Shown: one piece after another, positions 8,290 through 21,347 of the stretch
How positions within the stretch are numbered: the stretch's first letter is position 1
Layout: every line of letters starts with the position of its first letter
DNA from: Clostridia bacterium
GTDB taxonomy: Bacteria; Bacillota; Clostridia; Christensenellales; Aristaeellaceae
Assembly: GCA_017516765.1 (NCBI GenBank)
Contig: JAFXBE010000026.1
Coordinates: 1 to 64,000 of the forward strand
DNA: 64,000 nt
Reading direction: 5' to 3'
Notes under the pieces: model-generated
Told to the model about the DNA's origin: nothing
Seen by the model: the letters and a program-made list of their open reading frames with translations, nothing else
Databases searched by the model: none
Translations under genes and position numbers: made by a program

Positions 8290-8318
8290 TTGCTAAAATA
8301 TTACGAAACTGATAAAAT
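8290..8318 (+). promoter_or_regulatory. Promoter of the VanY pair
   Basis: TTGCTA (8290-8295), a 17-nt spacer and TAAAAT (8313-8318) preceded by TGA, giving an extended -10. It begins at the hflX stop codon. The -10 is identical to that at 191-199. Confidence 0.6.
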
Positions 8319-8339
8319 AAATTGAAAGGGGTGGGGGAA

Positions 8340-9026
8340 ATGCTGCTGGAAAAAGTCATTTCTGTTCTTGCCCTTTCTGCTGCACTGCTGGATGGCAGTC
8401 TGGATACTGCAATGCCCGATAAGAACATCGACAGCAGAATCTTTCTGATCAACCGTCAGCACAGCATCAGCCGCAGATATGTTCCCCCGGATCTTCGCAG
8501 GGTGATCGCACACGGTATCTCTCAAGAGATGCGGCAGGATGCGGCAACGGCGCTGGAGCAGATGTTCGAAGATGCCAAAGAAGCGGGACTGCCGCTTTCC
8601 ACAGTTTCGGGTTACCGCAGCTATTCCAAGCAATCCACCATCTATTCTCGAAAGGTCAATTCCATCGGTGTAAAAGCCGCAGACAGAGTATCGGCCCGAC
8701 CGGGTACCAGCGAGCATCAGCTGGGGCTGGCAATGGATGTTGCCAAGAAAGGCTCTTCTTCCCTGACTACCGCTTTTGCAAAGACAGAGCAGGGGAAGTG
8801 GGTATATGAAAACGCTCATAAATACGGCTTTATCGTACGCTATCCGGAAGGTTACGAAGATGTCACAGGATATAGCTACGAACCCTGGCACATCCGCTAT
8901 GTGGGTGTGGAGTATGCCACTGCGATCTATCAGTCCGGTCTTCCTATGGAGCTGTATATGTCCGGGCATCGACTGGAGATTTTTGATTACCTGATCCACC
9001 AAGCAACGAACGAGGTGCATCCATGA
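8340..9026 (+). CDS. VanY-type D-alanyl-D-alanine carboxypeptidase
   Basis: A 228-residue M15B peptidase that removes the terminal D-Ala from peptidoglycan stem peptides. The zinc site is intact: SEHQLGLAMD gives H126 and D133, and EPWH gives catalytic E181 and zinc ligand H184. SGYRSY precedes them as usual. The short hydrophobic N-terminus (about residues 5-17) is a probable export signal or anchor. The ATG at 8340 has the G-rich AAAGGGGTG site upstream. An in-frame TTG at 8322 is less likely. The stop overlaps the next VanY gene by 4 nt (ATGA). Confidence 0.88.
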   Translation: MLLEKVISVLALSAALLDGSLDTAMPDKNIDSRIFLINRQHSISRRYVPPDLRRVIAHGISQEMRQDAATALEQMFEDAKEAGLPLSTVSGYRSYSKQSTIYSRKVNSIGVKAADRVSARPGTSEHQLGLAMDVAKKGSSSLTTAFAKTEQGKWVYENAHKYGFIVRYPEGYEDVTGYSYEPWHIRYVGVEYATAIYQSGLPMELYMSGHRLEIFDYLIHQATNEVHP

Positions 9027-9931
9027 AAAAAACGGCCTGTTTCCTGTTGGCTGTTCTGCTGTGTGCAGTCGTCTGTCTGTGCGGGCAGTTCGAAAAGGCA
9101 TCCGCCGAAGAAACAGTAGAGTGGACTTATCCCGTATCGGTAAGTTCGCTGCAGTCCAAATATGCCGTATTGGTCAACGAGGAGAATCTGCTGGATAAAT
9201 CCTACAGGCCTGCACCCCTGGTCAGGGTCAGAAATGTAAAGCAAGCTACCAATACAGAGCTTGAATTGGAAGAGACCACCGCCAATGCTCTGCTGGATAT
9301 GTTCGCTGCCGCACAGGCTGTGACCGAATATACCTATACGGCAGAAGACAAAGACGGTACACCCGTGACCAAAACCGCCTCTTTTCCCAATGGTATGACG
9401 TTGTATCTCAAAAGCGCATACCGCAGTTACGGTACGCAGTCCACGATTTATGCCAATTATCTGGACCGCAACAATGGTGTGGATGACGGCTATGTAGCCA
9501 AACCGGGCTCCAGCGAGCACCAGAGCGGCTATTGCGCCGATATTCTGAATAAAAAATGGGCCGGACTTGATCGTATGAATCAAGACTTCGAAACAGAAGT
9601 GGAAGCCTATTGGATGAAAGAAAACTGCGCACGGTTCGGGTTTATTCTCCGCTATCCGAAAGATAAAGAGGATGTTACCCGGATCGCCTTTGAACCCTGG
9701 CACTTCCGTTATGTGGGCGTGGAGATCGCGACCTACATTATGGACAACAATCTGTCCCTTGAAGAGTTCACTGTCGAAAGTCAGGCGGCTCTTGAGGACT
9801 TTGTTGCCCGGGGCGGAGATATCCGGAAGCAGATGGATAAGGAATTCCGCCTGCTCAACGCACCGCCGGAAAGTACCATACTGGATGAATACGGCGAGGA
9901 TGGAGATGCAGAAGTCTCCCTGTCTTTCTGA
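9023..9931 (+). CDS. Second VanY-type D-Ala-D-Ala carboxypeptidase
   Basis: A 302-residue secreted M15B peptidase. The signal peptide has a lysine start, a hydrophobic core at residues 5-20 and an A-S-A cleavage site near residue 31. The zinc motif SEHQSGYCAD supplies H166 and D173, and EPWHF supplies E224 and H227, so it should be active. An acidic 50-residue tail follows the domain. It is translationally coupled to the first VanY gene through a 4-nt overlap, so both are made together. The parA start follows after 50 nt. Tandem VanY proteins suggest trimming of stem peptides in the envelope or during sporulation; no vancomycin-resistance regulators are present. Confidence 0.87.
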   Translation: MKKTACFLLAVLLCAVVCLCGQFEKASAEETVEWTYPVSVSSLQSKYAVLVNEENLLDKSYRPAPLVRVRNVKQATNTELELEETTANALLDMFAAAQAVTEYTYTAEDKDGTPVTKTASFPNGMTLYLKSAYRSYGTQSTIYANYLDRNNGVDDGYVAKPGSSEHQSGYCADILNKKWAGLDRMNQDFETEVEAYWMKENCARFGFILRYPKDKEDVTRIAFEPWHFRYVGVEIATYIMDNNLSLEEFTVESQAALEDFVARGGDIRKQMDKEFRLLNAPPESTILDEYGEDGDAEVSLSF

Positions 9932-9981
9932 AGGAAAGACAGAACCACAATGTCGATCAACAGATGATGTGAGGTTTACCG

Positions 9982-10740
9982 ATGGGAAAGATCATTGCCA
10001 TTACCAACCAAAAGGGCGGCGTGGGCAAAACGACGACCGCTGTTAATCTGACCGCATGTCTGGCAGAAGCGGGCAAGAATGTGCTTCTGGTGGATCTTGA
10101 TCCTCAGGGCAACAGCACCAGCGGTCTGGGTCGGGAGGCCGGAAGCCATTCGATCTACGAAACGCTGATGGGCCGCTGTACCATTCAGGCAGCTATGCAA
10201 AAGACAGATGTCAAGGGGCTTCAGATCCTGCCGGCAGATATCCGTCTTGCCGGCGCAGAGCTGGAGCTGGTGGAGCTTGAACAGCGCGAGTACCGCCTGA
10301 AGACCGTACTGAAGCAGGTGGAAGATCAGTTCGATTTCATCTTCATCGATTGTCCTCCATCCCTCAGCCTGCTTACCGTTAATGCTTTGACTGCATCCCG
10401 CCGTGTGCTGATCCCCATCCAGTGCGAATATTTCGCTCTGGAAGGCGTCACCAGCCTGATGAATACCGTTACCCGTGTAAAGCACAGCTTCAATCCTGCA
10501 CTGGATATCGAAGGCATTCTGCTTACCATGCTGGACGGACGCACCAATCTGGGTATCCAGGTGGTGGAATCTGTCAAAAAGCACTTCAAGGATAAGGTTT
10601 TCTCTGTTGCGATCCCCCGCAACGTCCGTCTGGGCGAAGCGCCCAGCCACGGTCTGCCCATTCATCTGTACGATCCCCGCAGTATCGGTGCGGAAAGCTA
10701 TCGCCAGCTGGCACGCGAGCTCATTCGCCGCAACCAGTAA
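9982..10740 (+). CDS. parA: Chromosome partitioning ATPase ParA/Soj
   Basis: A 252-residue ParA ATPase. The deviant Walker [13 protein letters not shown] is at residues 11-22, Walker A' is VDLDPQGN, and Walker B is [10 protein letters not shown]. Short length without an N-terminal HTH marks the chromosomal Soj type. It acts on the nucleoid with ParB to segregate origins and, in Firmicutes, to control DnaA. parB follows 26 nt downstream. No parS site (TGTTTCACGTGAAACA) was recognised nearby by eye. The location next to parB normally marks the neighbourhood of the origin, but other usual origin genes are absent here. Confidence 0.95.
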   Translation: MGKIIAITNQKGGVGKTTTAVNLTACLAEAGKNVLLVDLDPQGNSTSGLGREAGSHSIYETLMGRCTIQAAMQKTDVKGLQILPADIRLAGAELELVELEQREYRLKTVLKQVEDQFDFIFIDCPPSLSLLTVNALTASRRVLIPIQCEYFALEGVTSLMNTVTRVKHSFNPALDIEGILLTMLDGRTNLGIQVVESVKKHFKDKVFSVAIPRNVRLGEAPSHGLPIHLYDPRSIGAESYRQLARELIRRNQ

Positions 10741-10766
10741 AAGGCTTCACATAAGGAGCGTTGCCA

Positions 10767-11624
10767 ATGAAAAGAACCGGATTGGGCAGAGGCTTGGATG
10801 TACTGCTGCCCCAGACAGAAGAACTGCTGCAAACCGTCGTTCGCGATATTGCGATCGACGAGATCGATCCCAACACCGCACAGCCCCGTAAGGAATTCGA
10901 CAAAGAAGCGCTGGAACAGCTTTCCAGGAGCATTCAGGAATCCGGCGTGCTTTCGCCTATTCTTGTTGTTGAAAATGGGGGAAGATACCGCATCGTAGCC
11001 GGTGAGCGCCGTTACCGTGCTTCCCGTCTGGCGGGTCTCAGCACCATTCCCTGCATCGTGCGCAACATGACCAACGCGCAGCAGATGGAAGCCGCTCTGA
11101 TTGAAAACCTGCAGCGTGAAGATCTGAATCCCATCGAAGAAGCGGCGGCGATCCGCAGCCTGATGAACGAATGTGACTATACCCAGGAAGAGGCAGCCAA
11201 GCGCCTGGGCAAGAGCCGTCCTGCAATTGCAAACGCTCTGCGCCTGCTCAATCTGCCCAAGGAGATCACCGATCTGGTGGTGGGCGGCGAACTCAGCGCG
11301 GGTCATGCCAGAGTGCTTGCAGGTCTTGATAACGGCGAGAGGCAGCTCCAGCTTGCCAAGGAATGCATCGAGCGGGGCTACAGCGTGCGGAAGTTGGAAG
11401 AAGCTGCCAAAGAAACACCGGATATTCCTGCCGCCCCCAAGAAGACTCAGTCCGTAAAGCCCCTTTCGCCTGAATTGAACGCCTTTCAGGATGCCATGCG
11501 GGAAGTGCTCGGCGTAAAAACCGTTCTTACCGGCAACGGTCAGAAGGGAAAGATCACGATTTCCTACAACAGCGCAGACGAATTGGAAGGGATCTTTCAG
11601 GCAGTCAGCAAACTGTTGTTGTAA
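10767..11624 (+). CDS. parB: Chromosome partitioning protein ParB/Spo0J
   Basis: A 285-residue ParB CTPase and DNA-binding clamp. It begins RTGLGRGLDVL, has the CTP-binding GERRYRAS motif, the LIENLQREDLNPIEEA segment, a helix-turn-helix (TQEEAAKRLGKSRPAIANALRLL) and a C-terminal dimerisation domain. It nucleates at parS and spreads to load condensin. The ATG at 10767 lies 8 nt after AAGGAG; the TTG at 10761 is too close to that site. It belongs to one transcription unit with parA. The degenerate VanY gene follows 32 nt later, probably in the same transcript. Confidence 0.95.
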   Translation: MKRTGLGRGLDVLLPQTEELLQTVVRDIAIDEIDPNTAQPRKEFDKEALEQLSRSIQESGVLSPILVVENGGRYRIVAGERRYRASRLAGLSTIPCIVRNMTNAQQMEAALIENLQREDLNPIEEAAAIRSLMNECDYTQEEAAKRLGKSRPAIANALRLLNLPKEITDLVVGGELSAGHARVLAGLDNGERQLQLAKECIERGYSVRKLEEAAKETPDIPAAPKKTQSVKPLSPELNAFQDAMREVLGVKTVLTGNGQKGKITISYNSADELEGIFQAVSKLLL

Positions 11625-11656
11625 TATCCAAACGACCCATAGGAAGGTGGTATAGT

Positions 11657-12835
11657 ATGCGCGTTAATGCAAACCGTAAGATTCACCGGATGAAGCGCGA
11701 TCCGTTCAAGGTACTTACAAGGATCGTTGTAGCCCTGCTGATTCTGATGGCTGTTGGCGTAGGCGTTTTCTATTTCTGCACCACAAGGATCGAAAACGAC
11801 TATCTTCAAAAACGCAATGCTACAATCCAGAAGAACGAAGAAGACGAAGTTGCCTTCAACGCACGCATGAACGAACTGCGCGCCAATGCCAGCAGCGGTT
11901 TCTTTGACACCACCGGAAATGACGAGAATACCAAGAAGCTGCAGTACTGGGAAAAGAGCTTTGGTGATACCCTGTGGCGCATTGAGGATAACGGCATTGC
12001 CGCCCCTGAAAACACCACTACCATCACCGCCAGCCGTTCGGAATTGCTGCTGGGCGGTTTGATGCTGGTCAATGCCTGGCATCCCCTTCCCGGCGAGTTC
12101 AGCGACGAGGCGCTGGTCACCGTGGGCTCTACCAGTGGCTACAAGATCCCCGTAAAGGACAATACCGTTAAGCTGTTCCGCCCTGCATACGATGCACTCC
12201 TCAACGCCCTCGACGGCGCAGCGGGCGAAGGTCTGGAAAACTATATCGTACAGGAAGGCTACCGCTCCAACGATCGCCAGACCGAGCTTTTCAACGAGCG
12301 GATGGCGAAGCTGCAGAACAAGTACAGCGGTGATATCCTTATCGAGCAGACCAAGAAAGAAGTCAACTATCCCGGTACCAGCGAGTATCAGACCGGTTTT
12401 TCCTTTAACATGCGTCTGTATCCCAACCCGGAAAGCATCGATTTTGTGGATAGCGATCAGGGGAAGTGGCTGGTGGAGAACGGTTGGAAATACGGTATCA
12501 TTTTCCGTTTCCCAACCAGAGATTTCCCCAATTCCTCCTGGGAAGACAAGAGCCATAAGACCGGTGTAAGCGTGGAACTGAATGTGTTCCGTTATGTGGG
12601 CGAGGCCCATGCCGCAGCTATGCGCACTCTTGGGTATTGCCTTGAGGAATATATCGAATTCCTCATCAAGCACCCCCATGTTTCTGTTTATGAGAACGGA
12701 GCCCTGCGCTACGAGATCTACCGCATCCCGGAGACTGCAGAACCGTCCTTCAACCTGCCGGTTCCAAATCCCGCCCGTAATTATCAGGTCAGCTTTGATA
12801 ACATGGGTGGTATCGTAATGGCATACAGCTATTGA
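11657..12835 (+). CDS. Membrane-anchored VanY-like protein lacking zinc ligands
   Basis: A 392-residue protein with a cytoplasmic basic N-terminus, one transmembrane helix (about 22-42), a predicted coiled stretch (about 45-80) and a VanY-like domain (about 165-340). The domain is recognisable from EGYRSND, PGTSEYQTGFSFN, GKWLVENGWKYGIIFRFP and ELNVFRYVGEAHA. All three zinc ligands are changed relative to the two VanY genes upstream: His to Y244, Asp to N251 and His to V310. The catalytic glutamate position (E307) remains. It is therefore probably a non-enzymatic peptidoglycan-binding or regulatory protein. The frame is intact, so it is a pseudoenzyme rather than a pseudogene. Confidence 0.8.
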   Translation: MRVNANRKIHRMKRDPFKVLTRIVVALLILMAVGVGVFYFCTTRIENDYLQKRNATIQKNEEDEVAFNARMNELRANASSGFFDTTGNDENTKKLQYWEKSFGDTLWRIEDNGIAAPENTTTITASRSELLLGGLMLVNAWHPLPGEFSDEALVTVGSTSGYKIPVKDNTVKLFRPAYDALLNALDGAAGEGLENYIVQEGYRSNDRQTELFNERMAKLQNKYSGDILIEQTKKEVNYPGTSEYQTGFSFNMRLYPNPESIDFVDSDQGKWLVENGWKYGIIFRFPTRDFPNSSWEDKSHKTGVSVELNVFRYVGEAHAAAMRTLGYCLEEYIEFLIKHPHVSVYENGALRYEIYRIPETAEPSFNLPVPNPARNYQVSFDNMGGIVMAYSY

Positions 12836-12855
12836 CGAAATTCCCAACAACCAAC

Positions 12856-12882
12856 AGCGGCGGCGTCTTGCCGCCGCTTTGC
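12856..12882 (+). terminator. Terminator-like hairpin after the VanY-like gene
   Basis: AGCGGCGGC (12856-12864) pairs with GCCGCCGCT (12870-12878), loop GTCTT, followed by TTGCTT. The stem is strong and the U-tract short. Confidence 0.65.
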
Positions 12883-12904
12883 TTATGAAGGAGCCTCTTT
12901 CGGT

Positions 12905-14527
12905 ATGAATAAACTGGAAGTACTCAAAAAGCACTTCGGACACGACCATTTCAGAGAAGGGCAAAGCGAGATCATTGATGCACTGCTTCAAGGCAGGGAT
13001 GCGTTTGGCGTAATGCCTACCGGCTCGGGCAAATCCATTTGCTATCAGGTACCAGCTCTGATGCGCGAAGGGATTGCGCTCATTGTGTCGCCACTGATCT
13101 CTCTGATGAAGGATCAGGTTATGGCGCTGAAGGCATCCGGCGTACCGGCAGCCTATATCAACAGCAGCCTTACCCCGTGGCAGCAGCAGGAAGCGATCCG
13201 CAGAGCCGGTAACGGTGCATACAAGATCATCTATGTTGCGCCTGAGCGGCTTGAGGTACCTCAGTTTCAGCAATTTGCCCGTCAGGCCCGGCTGTCTCTG
13301 GTAGCTGTTGATGAGGCGCATTGTGTTTCACAGTGGGGGCATGATTTCCGCCCCAGTTATCTGAAAATCGTACAGTTTATCAAGGAACTGCCTGTTCGGC
13401 CGCCTGTATGCGCATTTACCGCAACCGCCACCCGACAGGTCCGCGACGATATTCTGCGCTTGCTTGGGCTTCAGGATCCTTATCGTGTGGTAACCGGCTA
13501 CAACCGTCCCAATCTGCATTTTACATCCGTCAAACCAACAAATAAGCTGGGATATCTCTATAACTATCTCAAGAGCATCGGGGATCAGTGCGGAATTATT
13601 TATTGCTCCACCCGAAAGAACGTGGAGCTGATCTGCGAACGGATGCAGATGCTGGGTTTTTCCATCACACGGTACCACGCCGGGCTTACCGATACGGAAC
13701 GGCAGCAGAATCAGGACGATTTCCGGATGGATCGTGCACGCATCATGGTTGCCACCAACGCTTTCGGAATGGGCATTGATAAGTCGGATGTTCGCTTTGT
13801 TGTGCATTACAATATGCCCAAAGATCTGGAAAGCTACTATCAGGAAGCGGGACGCGCCGGGCGTGATGGGGCGGCTGCCGAATGTGTGCTTCTCTACAGC
13901 GGTCAGGATGTGATCACCGGCAAATGGATGATCGAGCACGACGAGGAAAACGAGAACATTGCGCCCGAGGAGCGGGAAAGTCTGCGGGAGCAACAGATGG
14001 AACGCTTGAAGCAAATGACATTTTACGCCACCAGCAAAACCTGTTTACGACATTTCATCCTTCGTTATTTTGGCGAGTATGATGCTGAGGAACATTGCGG
14101 TCATTGCTCTGTTTGTGATGGCGATGCCTTTGAGGTGGACTCCGGCGGACGCAGAAAGTCTCCGTTTGTTACGGAAAAGCAAGAGAAGAAAGCGGATAAG
14201 CGAATCGACAGGGAAGCGCGTAAAGCCATTCGTTCTCAGACGGTTGCTTCCTTTACTCCGTGGGAAACCGCTTTGTACGAAAACCTGCGCGATCTGCGTA
14301 AGCTGCTTGCCAACCGGAGCCGAATGCCCGCCTATACCATTTTCAGCGATGTTACCCTGCAGGATATGGTCAGGAAACGCCCAACCGATATGGATGCTTT
14401 TCTGGATGTGTCCGGCGTGGGCGTCAACAAACAGCGCATCTATGGCGAAGCCTTTCTGGCGGTGATCCGCGACGGTACCGAACCCAATGATGCCATCCTG
14501 CTTATGGATGCCCCAAACGAACCATGA
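12905..14527 (+). CDS. recQ: RecQ-family ATP-dependent DNA helicase (short form)
   Basis: A 540-residue 3'-5' SF2 helicase for recombination and fork repair. Walker A is PTGSGKS at residues 38-44; the DEAH box is VDEAHCVSQWGHDFRP near 136; helicase C motifs include ATNAFGMGIDK and YYQEAGRAGRDG. The zinc-binding cysteines of RQC are present (C379, then HCGHCSVC near 397-404). The winged-helix half of RQC appears missing: a basic linker of about 50 residues leads straight to an HRDC domain (about 455-535). Typical RecQ is about 600 residues. A ribosome binding site AAGGAG at 12888-12893 precedes the ATG. Confidence 0.92.
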   Translation: MNKLEVLKKHFGHDHFREGQSEIIDALLQGRDAFGVMPTGSGKSICYQVPALMREGIALIVSPLISLMKDQVMALKASGVPAAYINSSLTPWQQQEAIRRAGNGAYKIIYVAPERLEVPQFQQFARQARLSLVAVDEAHCVSQWGHDFRPSYLKIVQFIKELPVRPPVCAFTATATRQVRDDILRLLGLQDPYRVVTGYNRPNLHFTSVKPTNKLGYLYNYLKSIGDQCGIIYCSTRKNVELICERMQMLGFSITRYHAGLTDTERQQNQDDFRMDRARIMVATNAFGMGIDKSDVRFVVHYNMPKDLESYYQEAGRAGRDGAAAECVLLYSGQDVITGKWMIEHDEENENIAPEERESLREQQMERLKQMTFYATSKTCLRHFILRYFGEYDAEEHCGHCSVCDGDAFEVDSGGRRKSPFVTEKQEKKADKRIDREARKAIRSQTVASFTPWETALYENLRDLRKLLANRSRMPAYTIFSDVTLQDMVRKRPTDMDAFLDVSGVGVNKQRIYGEAFLAVIRDGTEPNDAILLMDAPNEP

Positions 14528-14550
14528 AGTTGCTTCTTCAGCAACAGAAA

Positions 14551-14583
14551 AACCCGGCTGCCGTGCATTGGCAGCCGGGTTTG
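14551..14583. terminator. Bidirectional terminator between recQ and serS
   Basis: AACCCGGCTGCC (14551-14562) pairs with GGCAGCCGGGTT (14570-14581). A-rich DNA precedes it and T-rich DNA follows, so it can serve both convergent genes. Confidence 0.85.
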
Positions 14584-14593
14584 ATTGATTTGC

Positions 14594-15865
14594 TTATTTG
14601 ATCAGATCGGTACCCATGTAGGGGATCAAAACCTCGGGTACGGTCACGGTGCCGTCTTCGTTCTGGTAGTTTTCCAGAATGGCGGCTACGGTGCGGCCAA
14701 CGGCAACGCCGCTGCCGTTGAGGGTATGGGCAAACTGGGGCTTGTCCTTGGGATTCTCACGATAGCGGATGCCGGCACGGCGAGCCTGGAAGTCTTCGCA
14801 GTTGGAGCAGCTGGAGATCTCCACATAACGGTTGTAGCTGGGCATCCATACTTCGATATCGTAGGTCTTGGCAGCGCTGAAGCCCATATCGCCGGTGCAC
14901 AGGGTAACCACGCGGTAGGGCAGACCCAGCAGCTGCAGCACCTTTTCGGCAGAAGCCGTCATGGTCTCCAGTTCTTCGTAGCTCTGCTCGGGCTTGGCGA
15001 TCTTGACCAGTTCCACCTTGTTGAACTGATGCTGACGGATCAGACCGCGGGTATCGCGACCGGCGCTGCCGGCCTCGGCACGGAAGCAGGTGGAGTAAGC
15101 GCAATGACGGATGGGCAGTTGAGCGCCGTCCAGGATCATTTCGCGGTACATGTTGGTTACAGGCACTTCGGCGGTAGGAATGAGGAAGGTGTTTTCGTCT
15201 ACCTTGTAGGCATCCTCTTCAAACTTGGGCAACTGACCGGTGCCGGTCATGGTGCTGCGGGTAACCATGTAGGGGGGATAGATCTCATCGTAGCCGTTTT
15301 CTACATGGGTGTTGAGGAAGAAGTTGATGATAGCGCGCTCAAGACGTGCGCCCAGACCGCGGTAAACGGTAAAACGTGCGCCGGAGATCTTGGCAGCGGT
15401 GTCCCAGTCCAGAATGCCCAGATCGGTACCGATGTCCCAGTGGGCCTTGGGTTCCCAGCCAAACTGGCGGGGTTCGCCCCAGCGGCGCTGCTCCACGTTG
15501 TCCTTGTCATCCACGCCTACGGGCACGCTGGCATGGGGGAAGTTGGGCACGTTCATCAGGAAGTTGTTCATGGCTTCTTCCAGCTCGGCGATCTGAGCAT
15601 CGGTAGCGGCGATCTCATCGCCCAGAACGCGCATTTTCTCCATGATGGCGGCGGTTTCAGCCTCGTCGGCACCGCGCTTCTTGGCCATGCCGATCTCTTT
15701 GCTGGTGGCGTTGCGGAGAGCCTTTTTCTCCTCAACTTCGGTCATCAGCTTACGGCGCTGCTCGTCCTGGGCAAGAAACTCGTCCAGAGAGATATCCTTA
15801 TTGCGGGCCTTGAGGGCATCGATCAGTTCCTGAGGGTTTTGACGGATCCTTCTGATGTCAAGCAT
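14594..15865 (-). CDS. serS: Seryl-tRNA synthetase
   Basis: A 423-residue class II synthetase that charges tRNA-Ser. The N-terminus [15 protein letters not shown] leads into the long helical tRNA-binding arm (about 30-100). Class II motifs follow: motif 2 ([22 protein letters not shown]) and motif 3 ([16 protein letters not shown]). The length matches bacterial SerRS. An AGGAGG site at 15873-15878 precedes the ATG. Expression is controlled by the upstream T-box. The gene stands alone as a transcription unit. Confidence 0.97.
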   Translation of the reverse strand: MLDIRRIRQNPQELIDALKARNKDISLDEFLAQDEQRRKLMTEVEEKKALRNATSKEIGMAKKRGADEAETAAIMEKMRVLGDEIAATDAQIAELEEAMNNFLMNVPNFPHASVPVGVDDKDNVEQRRWGEPRQFGWEPKAHWDIGTDLGILDWDTAAKISGARFTVYRGLGARLERAIINFFLNTHVENGYDEIYPPYMVTRSTMTGTGQLPKFEEDAYKVDENTFLIPTAEVPVTNMYREMILDGAQLPIRHCAYSTCFRAEAGSAGRDTRGLIRQHQFNKVELVKIAKPEQSYEELETMTASAEKVLQLLGLPYRVVTLCTGDMGFSAAKTYDIEVWMPSYNRYVEISSCSNCEDFQARRAGIRYRENPKDKPQFAHTLNGSGVAVGRTVAAILENYQNEDGTVTVPEVLIPYMGTDLIK

Positions 15866-16119
15866 GGGTATAACCTCCTAAATAAAATGAAACGCCCCTG
15901 CTGCTGCTGAACAGCTGCAGGGACGGAGAGAACGTAGCTCCGCGGTGCCACCCGGCTTAAGGCTTTTGCCTTCGACTCGCTCGTGCTGTATCGGGCACAC
16001 CCGCCGACTCATCGTCGATGGCTCGCATGACGGAAACAGGCAACACCGCCGCAGCCTTGCACCGGACGGCTGCTCTCTGAAGACGGTAGAGGACCTTTTT
16101 TCATGGTCATCACCAAACA
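15866..16119 (-). promoter_or_regulatory. T-box riboswitch leader of serS
   Basis: The leader RNA contains the T-box sequence GGGTGGCACCGCGGAG (plus-strand complement near 15938-15953), an AGAGAGCAG element of stem I and a terminator hairpin before the ribosome binding site. The base of stem I appears to be ATGAC/GTCAT. A UCC serine codon at 16032-16034, followed by a purine, sits at the expected specifier position on its 3' side. Uncharged tRNA-Ser would stabilise the antiterminator and switch serS on. The specifier assignment is by-eye inference; the T-box itself is clear. Confidence 0.92.
15879..15922 (-). terminator. Regulatory terminator of the serS T-box
   Basis: On the minus strand CCCTGC (15922-15917) and GCAGGG (15901-15896) form the base of a hairpin that continues through CAGCTG/CAGCAG repeats, followed by the U-rich GCGTTTCATTTTATTT. 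The alternative antiterminator would pair the T-box bulge region with upstream bases. Confidence 0.75.
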
Positions 16120-16125
16120 AAAGGT

Positions 16126-16154
16126 ATTATAACCGTTTTTGTTTTCTTTCGCAA
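16126..16154 (-). promoter_or_regulatory. Promoter of serS
   Basis: On the minus strand TTGCGA (16154-16149), a 17-nt spacer and a perfect TATAAT (16131-16126). It places the start near 16119 and gives a leader of about 250 nt that holds the T-box. Confidence 0.8.
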
Positions 16155-16252
16155 GCCTTTCCCCGAATTTTCCTCTGTTATTCTGCAAGAACGAAATGGT
16201 CTTAAATCCGCCTTTCACACATAGGTTTTTGTAGCAACATGCGGGAGGGTGA

Positions 16253-20893
<4,641 letters not shown>

Positions 20894-20897
<4 letters not shown>

Positions 20898-21226
20898 ACG
20901 TTACTGTCCTTTTCTTCCTTCTGTTGTATCAGACCGGCTTGCTGCAGCCTGTCCAGCGTGAGGTTATACCCCTCTGCGCCGTATTGCAGCGAACGGTTTA
21001 CACGGCTGATGGTGGCGGTGGATGCACCGGTGCGCTGGGCGATCTCCTGATAGGTTACCTTCCGGCGAAGCAGAACAGCCACCTCGAGCCGTTGGGTAAT
21101 GCTTTTCAGCTCCTGCACGGTCAGCATATCCTCCAGAAGACGATAGCCTTCCTCCCGGGTCTGAAGGCTCAAAAGGGCTTCCATCAGCAGATCGGTCTGC
21201 TCGTTTTTCCATCTGGGCGTAAACAC
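20894..21226 (-). CDS. yerC: YerC/TrpR-superfamily DNA-binding protein
   Basis: A 110-residue TrpR-like regulator of the YerC/YecD family. The region E-L-K-S-I-T-Q-R-L-E-V-A is the conserved core and YQEIAQRTGASTATISRVNRSL is the helix-turn-helix. The start is GTG at 21226, with GGAGG at 21236-21240; there is no suitable in-frame ATG upstream. Its stop overlaps the pcrA start by 4 nt, so it is the first gene of yerC-pcrA-ligA. YerC is next to pcrA in Bacillus too. The ligand and targets are unknown. Confidence 0.87.
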
Positions 21227-21264
21227 GTTTGCATTCCTCCGGCGATCAATTGTTACTGTTTATC

Positions 21265-21293
21265 AGTATACCACTTTTTTGGAAGGAATGAAA
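21265..21293 (-). promoter_or_regulatory. Putative promoter of yerC-pcrA-ligA
   Basis: On the minus strand TATACT (21270-21265) with TTTCAT (21293-21288) 17 nt upstream. The -10 is good and the -35 weak. Confidence 0.5.
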
Positions 21294-21347
21294 GTGACGG
21301 AAATTGTTTTTTCGCCCCTGAGAATTTGCGTATAGGCCGTAAAAAGT

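Noticed and set aside
8340..9931. The VanY pair as a vancomycin-resistance cluster
   Set aside because: VanH, VanA/B, VanX, VanS and VanR homologs are absent; the genes fit ordinary cell-wall trimming.
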